DNA of 64,000 nucleotides. Source: Forficula auricularia. Taxonomy: Eukaryota > Arthropoda > Insecta > Dermaptera > Forficulidae. Below the pieces are notes generated by a model. The model was not told where the DNA came from and searched no databases. It saw only the letters and a program-made list of their open reading frames with translations. The position numbers were made by a program, and so were the translations under genes. Positions 33,399-44,978 of this stretch are shown in pieces (the first letter of the stretch is position 1; every line of letters starts with the position of its first letter). The stretch is from positions 62,305-126,304 of the forward strand of contig JALMQS010000409.1 in assembly GCA_024734495.1 (NCBI GenBank), in the 5' to 3' direction.

Positions 33399-34645
33399 TT
33401 TTTTTTTTTTTAATGCAATCGAATGCAAGAAGGGGTGCACCAGTAAAGATGCAGCCCCTATGGATCTCGAAAGACCCTTGCATTACCGAAGAGAAGGGAA
33501 AGTTGATTAAGTGAGAGGGTGTAGACGTAGGTGTCTATGCACCCCGGTTTTGAAGGTTTGAAGATCATAGGTGCTGGGAAAGATAGTGGCTGGGAGAGAG
33601 TTCCAGTTCCTTGAAGTCATGGGGATATATGTGTTCGCGAATGAAGTGGTCCGGCACTTTTCCAATTTGACCGCGAAAGAGTGTTGGGAGTCGGCAAAAC
33701 GTGTGCTACGTGCAAAGCATGCTTTGGGGGGAATTATTGATTTTATCTCATCAGAGCACCTGCCGTGATAGTATCTATAGAAAAGGGAAAGGGCAGAGAC
33801 ATTTCTTCGATGAGCCAGCGAGTCGAGGGAGTCGGTGAGGGTAGAATCGTCAATTAGCCTGACGGCTCGTTTCTGAATTGCATCAAGGGTAGCAAGAGAA
33901 TATTTTGAGGCTCCTCTCCATAGATGAGAGCCGTATTCGAGACAGGGGCGGATTTGGGCCTTGTAGATGGTGAGAAGTTGTGGGGTTTGTAAAATCGCTT
34001 GGACCTGAATAAGAAGCCAATCTTCCTTGCTGCAGATTTCGCCACAGAAGAGATGTGTTCATTAAAAGACAGGTCAGATGCGACAGAAACGCCCAACATG
34101 GATAGGCTGTCACACATTTTCAGGGTATTCGAATCGAAATGAATATCAGGGAAATCTTTATTTTCGCGCCTAGAAATTAGACAACATTGAGTCTTATTTG
34201 AATTAAAGTTAACTAAATTTTGAGAGCCCCATTTATTCAGTTTGTCTAGGTCGAGAGTAATTGAGGAGGCAATATTGATTCGATTATTCGGGAGAGACGG
34301 TTTGCCGTGTAGAGTGCTATCGTCGGCGTAACAATGAGTGGGGTTTGCCGTTTGATCAATAAGGTCGTTTATATAAATTAGGAAGAGTGTGGAGGAGATT
34401 ACGGAGCCTTGGGGAACACCAGAGTTTGTGGAGAACGATTCAGATGATGTTCCATCCACCACAACTTTTATACTTCGGTTTGTCAGAAAGCTTTCTATCC
34501 ATTTGCGAAGTGTTGGTGTGAATCCAAAGGCTGGCAGTTTGGCAAGAAGATTTTTGTGCCAAACCTGGTCAAAAGCTTTGGAAATATCAAGGGCTACAGC
34601 GAGGGTTTCTTTTCCGGCCTCTAGAGTATTGTTCCAGGTGTGGGT
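33399..34645 (-). mobile_element. 5'-truncated non-LTR retrotransposon
   Basis: The minus strand runs from a truncated start near 34645 to a poly-A tail (poly-T on plus, about 33399-33411). It holds the reverse transcriptase core and C-terminal region followed by a short 3' UTR. 5' truncation with a poly-A tail is typical of LINE insertion. It sits only about 155 bp downstream of the 33100-33244 exon. Confidence 0.85.
33506..34645 (-). pseudogene. Non-LTR reverse transcriptase, C-terminal part, frameshifted
   Basis: From the truncated start it reads ALDISKAFDQVWHKNLLAKL, then SGVPQGSVIS with LFLIYINDL, CYADDSTLH (the YADD catalytic box), LNKWGSQNLVNFN and MLGVSVASDLSFNEHIS. These are the successive motifs of a CR1/jockey-type reverse transcriptase. 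Near 33985 the frame shifts; in the next frame QIRPCLEYGSHLWRGASKYS, LATLDAIQKRA and SRNWNSLPATIFP continue to a stop at about 33506. Endonuclease and thumb-upstream parts are missing. Same family as 60393-61122 and the fragments at 27296, 41160 and 62950. Confidence 0.85.
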
Positions 34646-34846
34646 GACAGGTTAAGATGTCGCCTCTAGAACATTTAATAACTCGTATTGTAAATCAGTC
34701 TTAACCTTTTTAAGCTGCGGCCCAAATTTGAGAAATACTATATGTCGAAACATCGTCCATTTTGATGAGATTTTCTCTACAAAAATCTTCATTCTAGATG
34801 GTTTGAGATTGAACTTCTCTTTCGATAAACAACTCAACTACTCAAG

Positions 34847-35713
34847 CAGGGGTGTCTAATCTTTTGGCTTACACGGGCCGCATTTGATGAAAAAACAAAT
34901 CCTTCGGGCCGCATATAAAATATACTAATTCTATTGATATTTCTCAATAAAAAAGAATAGTTTTAATTTAGAATAATGTAATCCATCGTAACATATGCGA
35001 AAATGTCATAGCACAATAATCGATGAGTTCTTTTCCTTCAGAATATTGTTTTTTAAATCATTTAGCACTTCAAAAGTTTTAATTACTGAAATAATAAATA
35101 TTTTAGAAAATTTAAATATGAGATGAAGAAAGGTTTTTAAATATTCGAAATTTCATTATTTTTTTACCTGAAAGCTGAGCTTCTAACTTTGCTTTTAGTC
35201 GATTTCATTCTTGAAAATAGCATTAGGTTCCTACTATGTATATATAAATTCATGTTTCCAAAAAGTGTATAAGTATTCTGAAGCCAGGAGTATTTGTTTC
35301 TGGTTGGCTAATTTTCATAAAATTTTAATAAAGGGACATTATTAAATTTTTCTTTCACTTCAATCTCTCTGATTGAAAATACATTCAATCAGAAAGTTTG
35401 AAGGTAAAGTATTTATATCTAATAAAAATAGAGTCAAAATATGCCACAATTGAGATTATTTTTTCCTAAATCTTGATATATTTTTTCACATTAAAAATTG
35501 AAAATCTTTCTTTTTATTCTTCGAAAACTTTTGGAGTGATTTTTCTGATTTCTTCTTATTTTAGAAAAAAAATATCAGATTGTATCTGATATGTTTTTCA
35601 ATAAGTACATACAAATATAAATGTCTTAAGGAAGTTTATAATTTTATGTCGGGCCGATTTCATTGCAGTACTGGGCCGCATGAGACCCTCGTGCCGCGGG
35701 TTGGACAGCCCGG
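34847..35713. mobile_element. Non-autonomous hAT-like element
   Basis: Begins CAGGGGTGTCTAATCTTTTG and ends CGGGTTGGACAGCCCGG, imperfect inverted ends of the common CAGGG(G/C)TGTCCAACC type. Subterminal GGGCCGCA blocks occur at both sides. No transposase. The 8-bp flanks do not match. Relatives: 54870-55387 and 55640-56352. Confidence 0.65.
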
Positions 35714-35940
35714 GTCTAGGTATGGAGCTTGAAAATTTATAAATTTTTCCTCCAACTTTAATGTTTGTTTTTTTGTTTTGAACGGGTTAAGTGAAATTTA
35801 CGTGTCGTGAACAAATCACGTTGGATTGTTTTAGTATCTTCCTTTTCTATATAATAGAGGGAGAATAAATTTATGAACTCTTAAAATTCAATGGCTAAAA
35901 TAATAAATTTTCTTCCAGAACTTAAGTGACTTGATTTAAA

Positions 35941-36805
35941 TTTTTCATTAAATTGAAGGGTTGGTTTTGTCACAAAAATAATAAAACAATAATTTTAATA
36001 ACCATTAGAATTATTTAATTGATTACTATACAGTTTCGGTCACCACTGGTCGACCATCCTCAGTAGTTCTAAAAATTGAAATGAAACATTTATTTACATT
36101 TTTTCTTTTTATAGAGAATTATATAACACAAAATTTTTTTATAATAATTTGAAATCATACATACATCTCGTTCAAGAACCGGAATTTGTCATTTCACATG
36201 AAACATTCATTCTTAAATCTTCAATATAGATAGATCACACAATTCATTACAATCACACACACATATATACATATATAGCAACAATTTATAAAAACGTTTA
36301 CTAGTGAACTAGAAACTATTTTGAATTAATGATTATATTAAATACTATTTTCAATTTTATTTTTTTCTAATTATCTCATTGCATCGTCAATTATTATACA
36401 ATTAAAAAACCCATTATAAATAATCCATTCTAAAAACACATTATAAGTTAAATTCATTCTTTATTTTTAATTTTTTATTAATGAAATATCAAAAAACATA
36501 CATCTTCCTATTACATTTTTCTTTCAAAATCAATACTTGTTTAATCAACACACCAAATCAAATCAATATTTTTACAACAATGACACAATTAGACTATAAC
36601 ATTCTGATATGCTTTCAGAATCCATTTTGAAATTTACAGAATTATCGATAATCCATGTCAATATATCAATTTTTAGAACTACTGAGGATGGTCGACCAGT
36701 GGTGACCGAAACTGTATAGTAATCAATTAAATAATTCTAATAGTTATTAAAATTATTGTTTTATTATTTTTTGTGACAAAACCAACCCTTCAATTTAATG
36801 AAAAA
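35941..36805. mobile_element. 865-bp element with 140-bp inverted ends
   Basis: Left arm 35941-36078 and right arm 36666-36805 are inverted copies with one substitution and one indel seen. Both contain TTCGGTCACCACTGGTCGAC (or complement). The interior is AT-rich and non-coding. Each arm carries an outward CTGAGGA ... GACCGAAAC motif discussed in the findings. Confidence 0.75.
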
Positions 36806-37867
36806 AATAAAATAATAAATTCATTTTATATGTTTTTTCCTAGTTCCAAGGTGTCACAAAAAGAAATACGAACATTTTTTTTTATTTCTATTAACTATTT
36901 TTATATTAAACAACAAATCATCAATAAAACATTTTTTCTCTATCCTAAATAAAATAAAAGAGAATGGTGTCTATATATCTTGATGATAAAATGGACACTT
37001 TCATTAACACTTAATCCCTAGAAAATCCATTCAGGATTATCCTAGGCTCGATAATTTCGTCGCACGGTCTTTTAATATTCAACTATTCTATATTCTAAAG
37101 GGAATTAGAAAATCATTGCGGAAATAAAAATAATAAAAAAATTATTATAATAATAAATAAATAAAACAAAATATATAAATTCTACTTTCCTTAAGGTTTC
37201 TCGGACAGTACCCCACAAGTCAAAATAAAATCTAAATTTTTTTTGGACTAAAAGTTAAAATTAATTATTTTAATTTAGATGTTAGCTAACATTTTTAATT
37301 GGAAATAATTAATTTAATAAATATAATAAATAAATGTCTTTTGACTCGAGTCACGTGATTTAATTATTTTTAAGTTAAGAGGACTGATATTTTCGATCAT
37401 TTAGATTTGAATATTTACCAAACCCTGGGTCAGAAAGTTTTTTTTTAATGTTATCTATATAAATAAAATTTTTTTGTTTTTCTCATTCTCACGATTTGGC
37501 TAGATTAATCGAAATATATGCTTTCAGCCAACATTTCCTATTCACTACGTGTTAAAAGTCCTATTTTTAATAATTAATTACAGAAAACCCATGGTTAGAT
37601 CTTTTTCAAAAAATTATTTTATACGTAGTTGTTATCGATTAATAACATATTAAAAATTCAGATTTTTTAATCCAACATTGTCTTAATGTCCGAGTTACAT
37701 TAATACAATAAAATATTATAATTTAATATTTTTATAAAATAAGTAAATCATATCAACTAAATCTGACTTAAACGCCAATTTCATTTCTAATATATATTCT
37801 TAGAAATCGGAAAATATATCTTGATATTTTTCAGTTATAGCTATTTTGTCTTTCAAAATTTCACATA
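36806..37867. other. AT-rich stretch, nothing recognised
   Basis: No coding region, element end or splice island is seen. Confidence 0.35.
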
Positions 37868-38354
37868 CACTATATCAGTGGTTCTTAACCTATGGGTCGC
37901 GAAGCATATTCTTTGGGCCTCGCAGAGTCGTTTAAAAAATATTTAAATATTTTACTATTGTTCATTTATTTTCAATAAATTTAAAAATATCACTTTATTT
38001 TTTCAATACTTTTACTAAGTAAAAATATTCAAAATAAATTTATAATTTTTCCCATTAATATATCAAAGAATAATTGATATATTAACGAGAATTGTTTTGA
38101 CCGCGCTCTTTTGAAAAAGATATATATCGCGAGACTACTGCGGACTTATATTCAAAATACGTACCTACTTTTTTATTAACCCATTAAGGCCCAGAAAACT
38201 TAAACGTTGGAATTTTTTGGTGAAATTTTCAGGTATGCTAAAAATCATACATGCAAAAAACCAAAAAAATTGGTCTGGTAGTTTCCGCCCTGTGAGGCGT
38301 GTGGTTGACCACACGCTGGGCACTAAGTCAACGTTTACCTCCGCCTCAGTCTAA

Positions 38355-38720
38355 GCAAATAAACATACACACATATATTATATATCGAAATTATATATCT
38401 GTATATATATTATTTATTTGTTTGATAATTTTTTTTTAACTGGCTCCCAGCTAAGTAAAGATTGAAAATTTTCGATGCTGGCCCCATGAAAAATAATTAA
38501 TATAATTAAAAAATACTGATGATGAAGAAGTCTTCGAAACTATAGTCTCAAACAAATAAATAATATATATACAGATATTTAATTTCGATATATATGTGTG
38601 TATGTTTATTTGCATCAAGCAGAGGACAACCTCTTTGTTTCTGTTTGTGAATCAACAACTCTGCTACTCTCGCCAAAACAAAAACTTTTCAATTTCAGTT
38701 TCAATTCAGTTGTCATAATT
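38355..38720 (+). repeat. Palindromic repeat with CTCTGCTACTCTCG cap (type i)
   Basis: Arms GCAAATAAACATACACACAT and ATATGTGTGTATGTTTATT, with AATAAATAATATATAT blocks, surround a central region. The plus strand carries CTGATGATGAAGAAG ... GAAACTATAGTC (38516-38547). The cap CTCTGCTACTCTCGCCAAAA follows only on the right (38659-38690). Inserted inside the piggyBac element. Confidence 0.65.
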
Positions 38721-38738
38721 GGTTGCGATGGAGACTTA

Positions 38739-39436
38739 GAGCCCCCGCAGACTGCAGACTTTTATCGGCCGATAGTTTGGTCGGCTTCGTAATCAGTATG
38801 GAGAGGAATGCATATGCGCACACTACAGCGATTCAGTATCGGCCGATAAAAAAGTTTGATGGGCTACCCGATTACATTCAAGCTCAATCTGTCGGCCAAC
38901 TATCGGCCGACTGTTTAATCGATATTGGCGCATACACGCCTGCGCATACATGACGATTGTTTAGTCGGCCGATAGTTCAGTTCGCTCTGTTTGTATGTAT
39001 GTTTCTCTGTCTCTATTTGTATCCTCCTTCGCTATTGCTGGTCCAATTAGCTTGACAAGTTCATTGAAGTTGGTAATGCTCATTCGATAATAGGCGAAAA
39101 TTTCTTTCGGGTAATCAAGTAATTTGGAATGCATAGCGTAAAATTTTCCACTAACTAATCTATCACTGAGAATGGGATGCACCCAATACTCTCGGAATCT
39201 CTTCTTGATTTTCCTCCTCCGGAGTATGATGAGAGCAATAATTTTTCTGGACAATATTTTCATTGTGCGACCGCTTCAACAGTCAGTTACAAACTAGTTC
39301 GAGAATAGTCGGCCGGCTGTTGGATAGTCTGCGCCCTGTTCACCAACCAAACTGTTTAGTTGGCTCGGTGTGCGCACTTTCAGCCCAACCCGACTAAACT
39401 ATCGGCCGATAAAAAGTCTGCAGTCTGCGGGGGCCC
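38739..39436 (-). mobile_element. PIF/Harbinger element inside the piggyBac element
   Basis: Bounded by TTA on both sides (38736-38738, 39437-39439). Inverted ends G(A/G)GCCCCCGCAGACTGCAGA extend about 45 bp into TTTTATCGGCCGATAGTTT. 698 bp. It carries the N-terminal part of a Harbinger transposase on the minus strand and is therefore an internally deleted derivative. Confidence 0.85.
38961..39263 (-). pseudogene. PIF/Harbinger transposase N-terminal fragment
   Basis: The minus-strand frame reads FREYWVHPILSDRLVSGKFY, then LLDYPKEIFAYYRMS and FNELVKLIGPAIAKEDT, the conserved N-terminal region before the DDE domain of Harbinger transposases (YWVHP, YFRMS, F.ELL..I.P). The frame then runs into the inverted end; the DDE catalytic region is absent. 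Confidence 0.8.
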
Positions 39437-39439
39437 TTA

Positions 39440-39872
39440 GGCATTGTCCATCCAACGAACTACCAAAATGTCATTTGTCTTATCGAAAAAATAATCCGAT
39501 TCATATTTCTTCAAAGCAATCTTCCCTCTAACTTTCTTGTCTGTATTCAATGTGGCAGTCGCCAAATTGCATGTATCGTTCGTTGAGCATTTTGAATAAT
39601 GGTCGCACTTTTGCAAATTTATCAGCTAATTCCAACGTGTCATTGTTTGCTATATGAAAATTTGATTTCAACCGCACGAAGGTATTCCGTGGAATTCCGT
39701 GACAAATCTCGATAATATCCAATATTTCCTGATTTATTAAATATTTTCGGATTAACATTTTTGTTTTATTTACACTTTTATACAAAAAAACAATGTATTT
39801 CTCACTTCTTTCAATGAAATAATTATGAAAAATTAACTTTTGTTGCAAAGAAATGCGAATTCTATGGAACAA
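39440..39872 (-). pseudogene. piggyBac transposase remnant
   Basis: On the minus strand, IPRNTFVRLKSNFHIANNDT and LADKFAKVRPLFKMLNERY match the piggyBac region just before the catalytic core (SR.RF..I.R.LHF.DN ... K..K.RP....LN). After a break and a large deletion, RGKIALKKYESDYFF and ILVVRWMDN match the later W.DNK region. The first catalytic aspartates fall in the deletion. The coding strand was cut at its C-terminal side by the Harbinger insertion at 39436. Confidence 0.75.
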
Positions 39873-40513
39873 ATGAGCTTAGACTGAGGAGGAGGCAAAC
39901 GTTGACTTAGTGCCCAGCGTGTGGTAAATAACACGCCATTTTTCACCGACGCCTGACTGAATACATATATTGTTACCTGAGGTGCCGGCAAACATTACCA
40001 AAATTATATTTGGACTTTTGTCAATACACTCAATAAAAAAATTATTTTATTTTATTTTATTTATATATATTTTTTTATAAATTAAAAAAAGGCTTTTTTT
40101 TGGACTTTTTTTACTACATGTCCAGATAAAACTGTGGCCAGGTGAGATTAACCCAAAACATATTTTTGCATTGCCAAGATACTGAACTTGATTTTAAATC
40201 CAAAAATAATTTAAATAACTTTATTTAAATACATTTAATGGCCGGTCAAAGTTAGCCGTGTGGTATATACCACCATGGGCCTTAATGGGTTAAATTTTCC
40301 TTGGATCAAAAAGTAGCTTTTTTTATCTTAATTGTTTAAAAAAAATTATATGTGAGTAAAAAAGAAGGTCATCATTGTAAAAATGAAGAAAAATTTCTCA
40401 AGTATGAATTAAAACAAGGTATTGAAAAAAATTGGCTTTTTTGGGTCGCGACATGAGCATATTTCTCAAATGTGGGTCGCGGCTTAAAAAGGTTAAGAAC
40501 CACTGCACTATCT

Positions 40514-40924
40514 GTCCACTCATTGAACATATTGTTTAAATGAAAGATACGATCGCGAGATATATCTGATTTAATTGAAATTATGTTTATTAGCATCAAA
40601 CAGAGGACAACCTCATTGATTTCTCCTTATTTCTGATTTAGTTAGAAAAAATTAAATTTTCTCGAAATGCCTACATTTTTCCACATGTCAAATATATGTC
40701 TTAATTTTCCCCCCTGCAAAGAAATATTTATTTCATTTTGTTTTGTCATAATAATGTTATTACACAAAAACGCAAAAGTTTTTATCCAATAAATCACATT
40801 CTTGTTATTGTTTACCCTAAAATTTCGAAAAGTCAAAACTTTTACTAAAATTTGACTTTTAGCTAATCACCAACTTTTACAATAATATTGCAAATCGATA
40901 TTACATGAATTGAAAGTTTCTTTT
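40514..40924. other. Unassigned stretch with repeat arm
   Basis: ATTAGCATCAAACAGAGGAC at about 40588 matches an arm of the type i palindromic repeat. Otherwise AT-rich with nothing recognised. Confidence 0.35.
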
Positions 40925-41055
40925 TGCCCAGAGTAGCAGAATTTTATAAATTAAAGGAGACAATAAAAAGAGTCTGTCTTCTGCTGGAATTATAAATTTA
41001 TAATTTATTTAAAATTCCAGCAGAAGACACACTCTTGTATTGTCTCCTTCAATCG
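40925..41055 (-). repeat. CTGCTACTCTCGG cap plus palindrome (type ii)
   Basis: The cap is on the left in reverse (TTGCCCAGAGTAGCAGAA), followed by a hairpin of GGAGACAATAAAAAGAGTCT and CTGCTGGAATTATAAAT with their complements. Same family as 31175 and 43179 but with a shorter centre. Confidence 0.65.
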
Positions 41056-41159
41056 ATGTTACATGACCAAACATCTAATATATTTAAATAAAAGCTGTGA
41101 ATTCAATTTCGAATTTAAAATTTAAAGCAAAAAACAAAAATATGTATAATAAAATTATT

Positions 41160-41410
41160 ATAGTATGAAGATAAATGAAGGCCGCGCCGACCTTTTTGGT
41201 GCAACTTCTTCTAGTATCAATATCACTATAAAAAAGATCTTATACCAACCCTCCTCTAATCCATCGTAAATCCGTCTCCGCCCTTTTCCTGTATTATAAA
41301 TTAGTAACAACCATGGTGATTGCTCTATTGATTCAAGTCAATAATCCCCCGAAAGCCAATTCATCTGTGATTAAAACAAACAGTGACCAATTTAGCTGCT
41401 AAGCAATTTG
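41160..41410 (+). pseudogene. LINE C-terminal fossil
   Basis: CCGTCTCCGCCCTTTTCCTG and AATAATCCCCCGAAAGCC align with the LINE at about 60733-60815 (CCGTCTCTGCCCTTTCCCTG, AATTATCCCCCCTAAAGC). Degraded, no open frame. Confidence 0.5.
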
Positions 41411-41419
41411 TCTTTTATT

Positions 41420-41502
41420 TGTGAAACCTACCTAGTAATTTTTATTTTTAAATTTAAATTTTATTAAATATGTTTCACGTAGAACCTACACCATTCTCCC
41501 TG
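41420..41502 (+). repeat. ATGTTTCACC cap repeat
   Basis: TTGTGAAACCTACCTAGTA followed by ATGTTTCACGTAGAACCTAC and ACCATTCTCCCT. Same cap as at 1083, 11764 and 58605, here without a long stem. Confidence 0.5.
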
Positions 41503-42075
41503 AACAAAATCACATCTTTGACTAAGATGGAAAAAAGTATATAGGGAGAATTCTTAAATTGTTATTTTTTAAATACATCATTTTTCTTTATCCGAAATCT
41601 GTTATAACGAAAAATAATATTTATTTTTGAGGAAGTTTATCATCGTGCACTGGCCAAGTTCGAGCATTGACTTTGCTGTACACGCTGTACGCTATTTACA
41701 CGAACCATTTCAAGCCAATTTCGACCCCCCTGCAGCTCGGAACCCATTTGAGATATAGAGGTGAAATTATACACATATATTATAATATATAATCCATCTT
41801 GAAGAGAGTACCAAATTTTAATAATATAGCTTAAATAGATTCTGAGATATGGACCTGAGAAAATAGCCAATTTTGGCACTCACTGATTCACTGATAGGTC
41901 ATCAAAACCTATAGGGTACTTCCAATCATTCCAGCATCATGAAAATTCGCCAAACTTTCTACCTTTCAACCCCTTGAAAATCGGGGAGGGGGTCAAAAAT
42001 AAAAATTTTAGCCCATTGGACCAAACTCAACCAAATTTTGTATGCATATTCTTGCTTTTCAAAAAGCAGAGAATT

Positions 42076-42521
42076 CTCAACCAAAACACTTTGTGAAAAA
42101 AAGACAAGTTCGAAAAAGTAGTGAAATCTACTCTGCAGCCAAGTTGTATTCGCCAAGAATAATTAAGTTGAGAAAATGGTAGTTTTCAATTAAAATACAT
42201 TCTTTCCATTTTGAATGACAATCTAAATTTATGGATTCTAAATTTTTAATTTAGATTATTTTCATGAAACTTGGGTAGTTACAGAATTATACTGTAAGTA
42301 ATGAAGTAAATTCGTGACCAGCCAAGTTTCATGAAAATAATTTAAATTAAAAATTTAGAATCCATAAATTTAGATTGTCATTCAAAATGGAAAGAATGTA
42401 TTTTAATTGAAGCTACCATTTTCTCAACTTAATTATTCTTGGCGAATATAATTTGGCTGCACAGTAGATTTCACTACTTTTTCGAACTTGCCCTGTTTTT
42501 TCACAGAATATTTTGGTTGAG
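42076..42521. mobile_element. 446-bp palindromic element
   Basis: Arms of about 200 bp (CTCAACCAAAACACTTTGTG ... and its complement at the right end) flank a centre of about 45 bp. Non-coding. No clear target duplication. Confidence 0.7.
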
Positions 42522-43178
42522 ATTATATTTTATATGAGATATCGAAATAAATCTGAAACTCATCTTGTAATGTAACTTTGCCTTTTGTAGGGATCCGCCT
42601 AATTATCCCTAATTTCCACTGGTTTCCTCTTATTTTCCTGGGATAATGAAGTCTCCTTTTTAATGTCACAAATGATGGGGAATTTTGGTTTTTGGCAATT
42701 ATTGCCGCTCTTAACGTCCGTTATACTTTTAACGTGATCAATCTAAAAAAGTTGATCGAGACTTTTTGCCTTCCAGGCGATTAAATCCTATTAATAAAGT
42801 TCTGCATTTTTACGGGCCATCTCTGGTTATAATTATTAATTTTTTTAATTGATTTCGGGTGTTAAATTTGCTTAAAAAAGATGAGACTATTCAATTTACA
42901 CTTAGATCTTATAGGGTTCTGTTCAAATGTAAAATAAAACACTATGATTGTCGATATAATGTCTATCAGAGTATTTTAGCTCGTATAAACTAAATGATAT
43001 ACAAATTTGAAAAATAAATTTCATAGAAATCTATATATTTTCCCGAAATCAAAAATCGTTAAAATTGAATGGCTATTTTGGAGGGGGTCTAATGTTTTTG
43101 TAGGGTAAACCCCTAATTACTTAGCTCTTTGATTTAGTCATCTGTAAAATCTTATGAAAGTTTTCTATAATATTTTAA
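42522..43178. other. Unassigned stretch
   Basis: 42590-42840 is slightly GC-richer, with TTTGCCTTCCAG at about 42766-42777 that looks like an acceptor, but no open exon with a donor follows. Nothing else recognised. Confidence 0.3.
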
Positions 43179-43345
43179 AGGAGACAATAAAAGAGTGTGT
43201 CTTCTGCTGGAATTATAAATTTTATTTATTTATTACGAAACTATAGTCTCGTTATAAATAAATAAAATTTATAATTCCAGCAGAAGATACACTCTTTTTG
43301 TGTCTCCTTTAATATATAAAAGTTCTGCTACTCTCGGCAAAAACT
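43179..43345 (+). repeat. Palindrome plus CTGCTACTCTCGG cap (type ii)
   Basis: GGAGACAATAAAAGAGTGTG and CTGCTGGAATTATAAATTTT pair with the right arm around ACGAAACTATAGTCTCGT. The cap TTCTGCTACTCTCGGCAAAA is on the right only. Confidence 0.7.
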
Positions 43346-43685
43346 TTCAATTTAATATAATATTTTAATTGACATATATAGGTAGATATAGGTATTTCGA
43401 AAATCCGAGCATACTAATTTGTAATTTTCTTTGATTATTAGTTCAGCCTCTTGTAGCCTAAAAATATTAATTATAACATACAAACTATGATAAATGAAAT
43501 ATCCAGGGCCTGATTTATTTAGACTTGATAATGCCCTAAGCTATTTGAGATATGGGCTCCTTTATAAGTCCAGATATTATATGTCAGAGCCAAATATGAT
43601 TTTCGGATACCTAGAGGATTAAACTGAAATACAATTAAGAAGTATATAGTTAGTGAAATAATAAATCTTTAATTTAAAATCATTT

Positions 43686-44403
43686 TACTTTACCATATAC
43701 CAGGGTATGGTCAAGTATTGTAATTGTGCATGAAAAAAGTGTTTTTTTCCTTATTTTTTTCCAAATATCTCAAAAACGGCTGAAACTATTTTTATTAAAA
43801 ATATTGGACGAAACCATGGCATTTCGCTCTACAAAAAAGCTCTTATAAGTGAACATCGAAAAAATTAAATTTTTCTAGATAATAATTGTTTTGTCAAAAT
43901 ATCTCTTAGTTAGTTACTCTGGTTGTCTGTCCGTTAGTCTGTGCGTTACCAAATTTAGCTCAAAAACTACTGTGAATATCAAAACCAAATTTCACACGTA
44001 GTTTTGGTCCATTGAGATTAAGAGCTGATTAGATTTTGGTGCATATCGACCCAAAATTAAGGGGAGGAGGGGGGGGGTGTTAAAAATTAAAAATCTAGGC
44101 CATTTGAGCAAACTCAACCAAATTTTGTATACATAATCAGTGGGACCCCAGAAGTCTAAAAATGCAAAAACTAACCGCCCAAAATGGGGGGGGAGGCGTA
44201 GGGTCAAAAAATGAAAATTCTAGGCCCTTCTACCAAACTCAACCAAATTTTGTATACATAATCAGTGGGTCCCCAGAAATCTAAAAATGGAAAAACTAGC
44301 CCCCTCCCTACATGATTATAAATAATTTTATTAAATATTAAATATAAGTGAGGGCCAGGTTGTATGGTAAAGTCAAGTTGATGGCCACACCAGAACACGT
44401 CAG
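43686..44403 (+). repeat. TTTACTTTACCATACAGG family copy
   Basis: Starts TTTACCATATACCAGGG and ends GGTTGTATGGTAAAGTCAAG plus a GATGGCCAC extension also present near 17310. Contains two units of about 115 bp with CTCAACCAAATTTTGTATAC and G-runs, like 25408-26098. Confidence 0.55.
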
Positions 44404-44429
44404 CTTATTTATTCATAACAAACTTAAAA

Positions 44430-44623
44430 AATGCGAATCCCCGTGTTTATAGTAAAATAAATTATATACTTTACACGTTCCATTTCTATTATAAAATAGT
44501 AATGAAATAATTTTAAAAATTACCGAAATTACCGGCATTTGCTTTTGAAATTTATCAGTGATTTCGGTAGTCATAATTACCGGTAATACCGGTTAACTCG
44601 TTATCGATAATGCAAACCCCTAG
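44430..44623. mobile_element. Possible hAT-like fragment
   Basis: Read in reverse, CTAGGGGTTTGCATTATCG at the right edge followed by several ACCGGTAAT-type blocks resembles a hAT end. The left end is unclear. Confidence 0.35.
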
Positions 44624-44978
44624 GCACAATAGCCCTTTGTTCTTCGAAAGGACTCGCTAAAAAAATTGGGTGAAGAGTATGGGACGTTCCGGACATGCGG
44701 CAATGGAACAAATAATGCTACAGTATATTATTTAAGTATATATGGCAATTGCTCACTCGGACCATTTTTTTTGGTGGCCCCCAAGAAAGCGAGGGACCCT
44801 AAGCTACAGCTTGTGTAGGTTATATGTAAATCCTGAACTGGAAATATCGATTTATATAAAAATAAATTTTAAATTGATCAGTTATCGAAAATTTATTTAT
44901 TTTTATGTAACTTGTGATATTTATAAGAATTGCAAGAGACATCTGGATTTTCTGAGTAATAAAGTGGGACTTATTTTT

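Larger units (their letters stand above)
38180..40289 (-). mobile_element. piggyBac-type element inside the hAT element
   Basis: Flanked by TTAA on both sides (38176-38179, 40290-40293) with inverted ends CCCATTAAGGCCCA / TGGGCCTTAATGGG. Subterminal inverted repeats of about 75 bp (38280-38354 and 39876-39950, sharing AGTGCCCAGCGTGTGG) add to the structure. The minus strand holds a degraded transposase. A palindromic repeat (38355-38720) and a Harbinger element (38739-39436) lie inside. Confidence 0.85.
37876..40505. mobile_element. hAT-type element hosting nested insertions
   Basis: Ends CAGTGGTTCTTAACCTATGG and the complement GGTTAAGAACCACTG are classical hAT inverted repeats, with GGGTCGCG subterminal blocks at both sides. 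Flanks CACTATAT (37868-37875) and CACTATCT (40506-40513) are an 8-bp duplication with one mismatch. About 2.1 kb of the interior is a later piggyBac insertion; the original hAT was only about 0.5 kb and non-coding. Confidence 0.85.

Noticed and set aside
38516..38547. Calling an actual hammerhead ribozyme feature
   Set aside because: Core motifs fit, but helix I is not evident and an extra base precedes helix II; kept as a finding rather than an annotated ncRNA.
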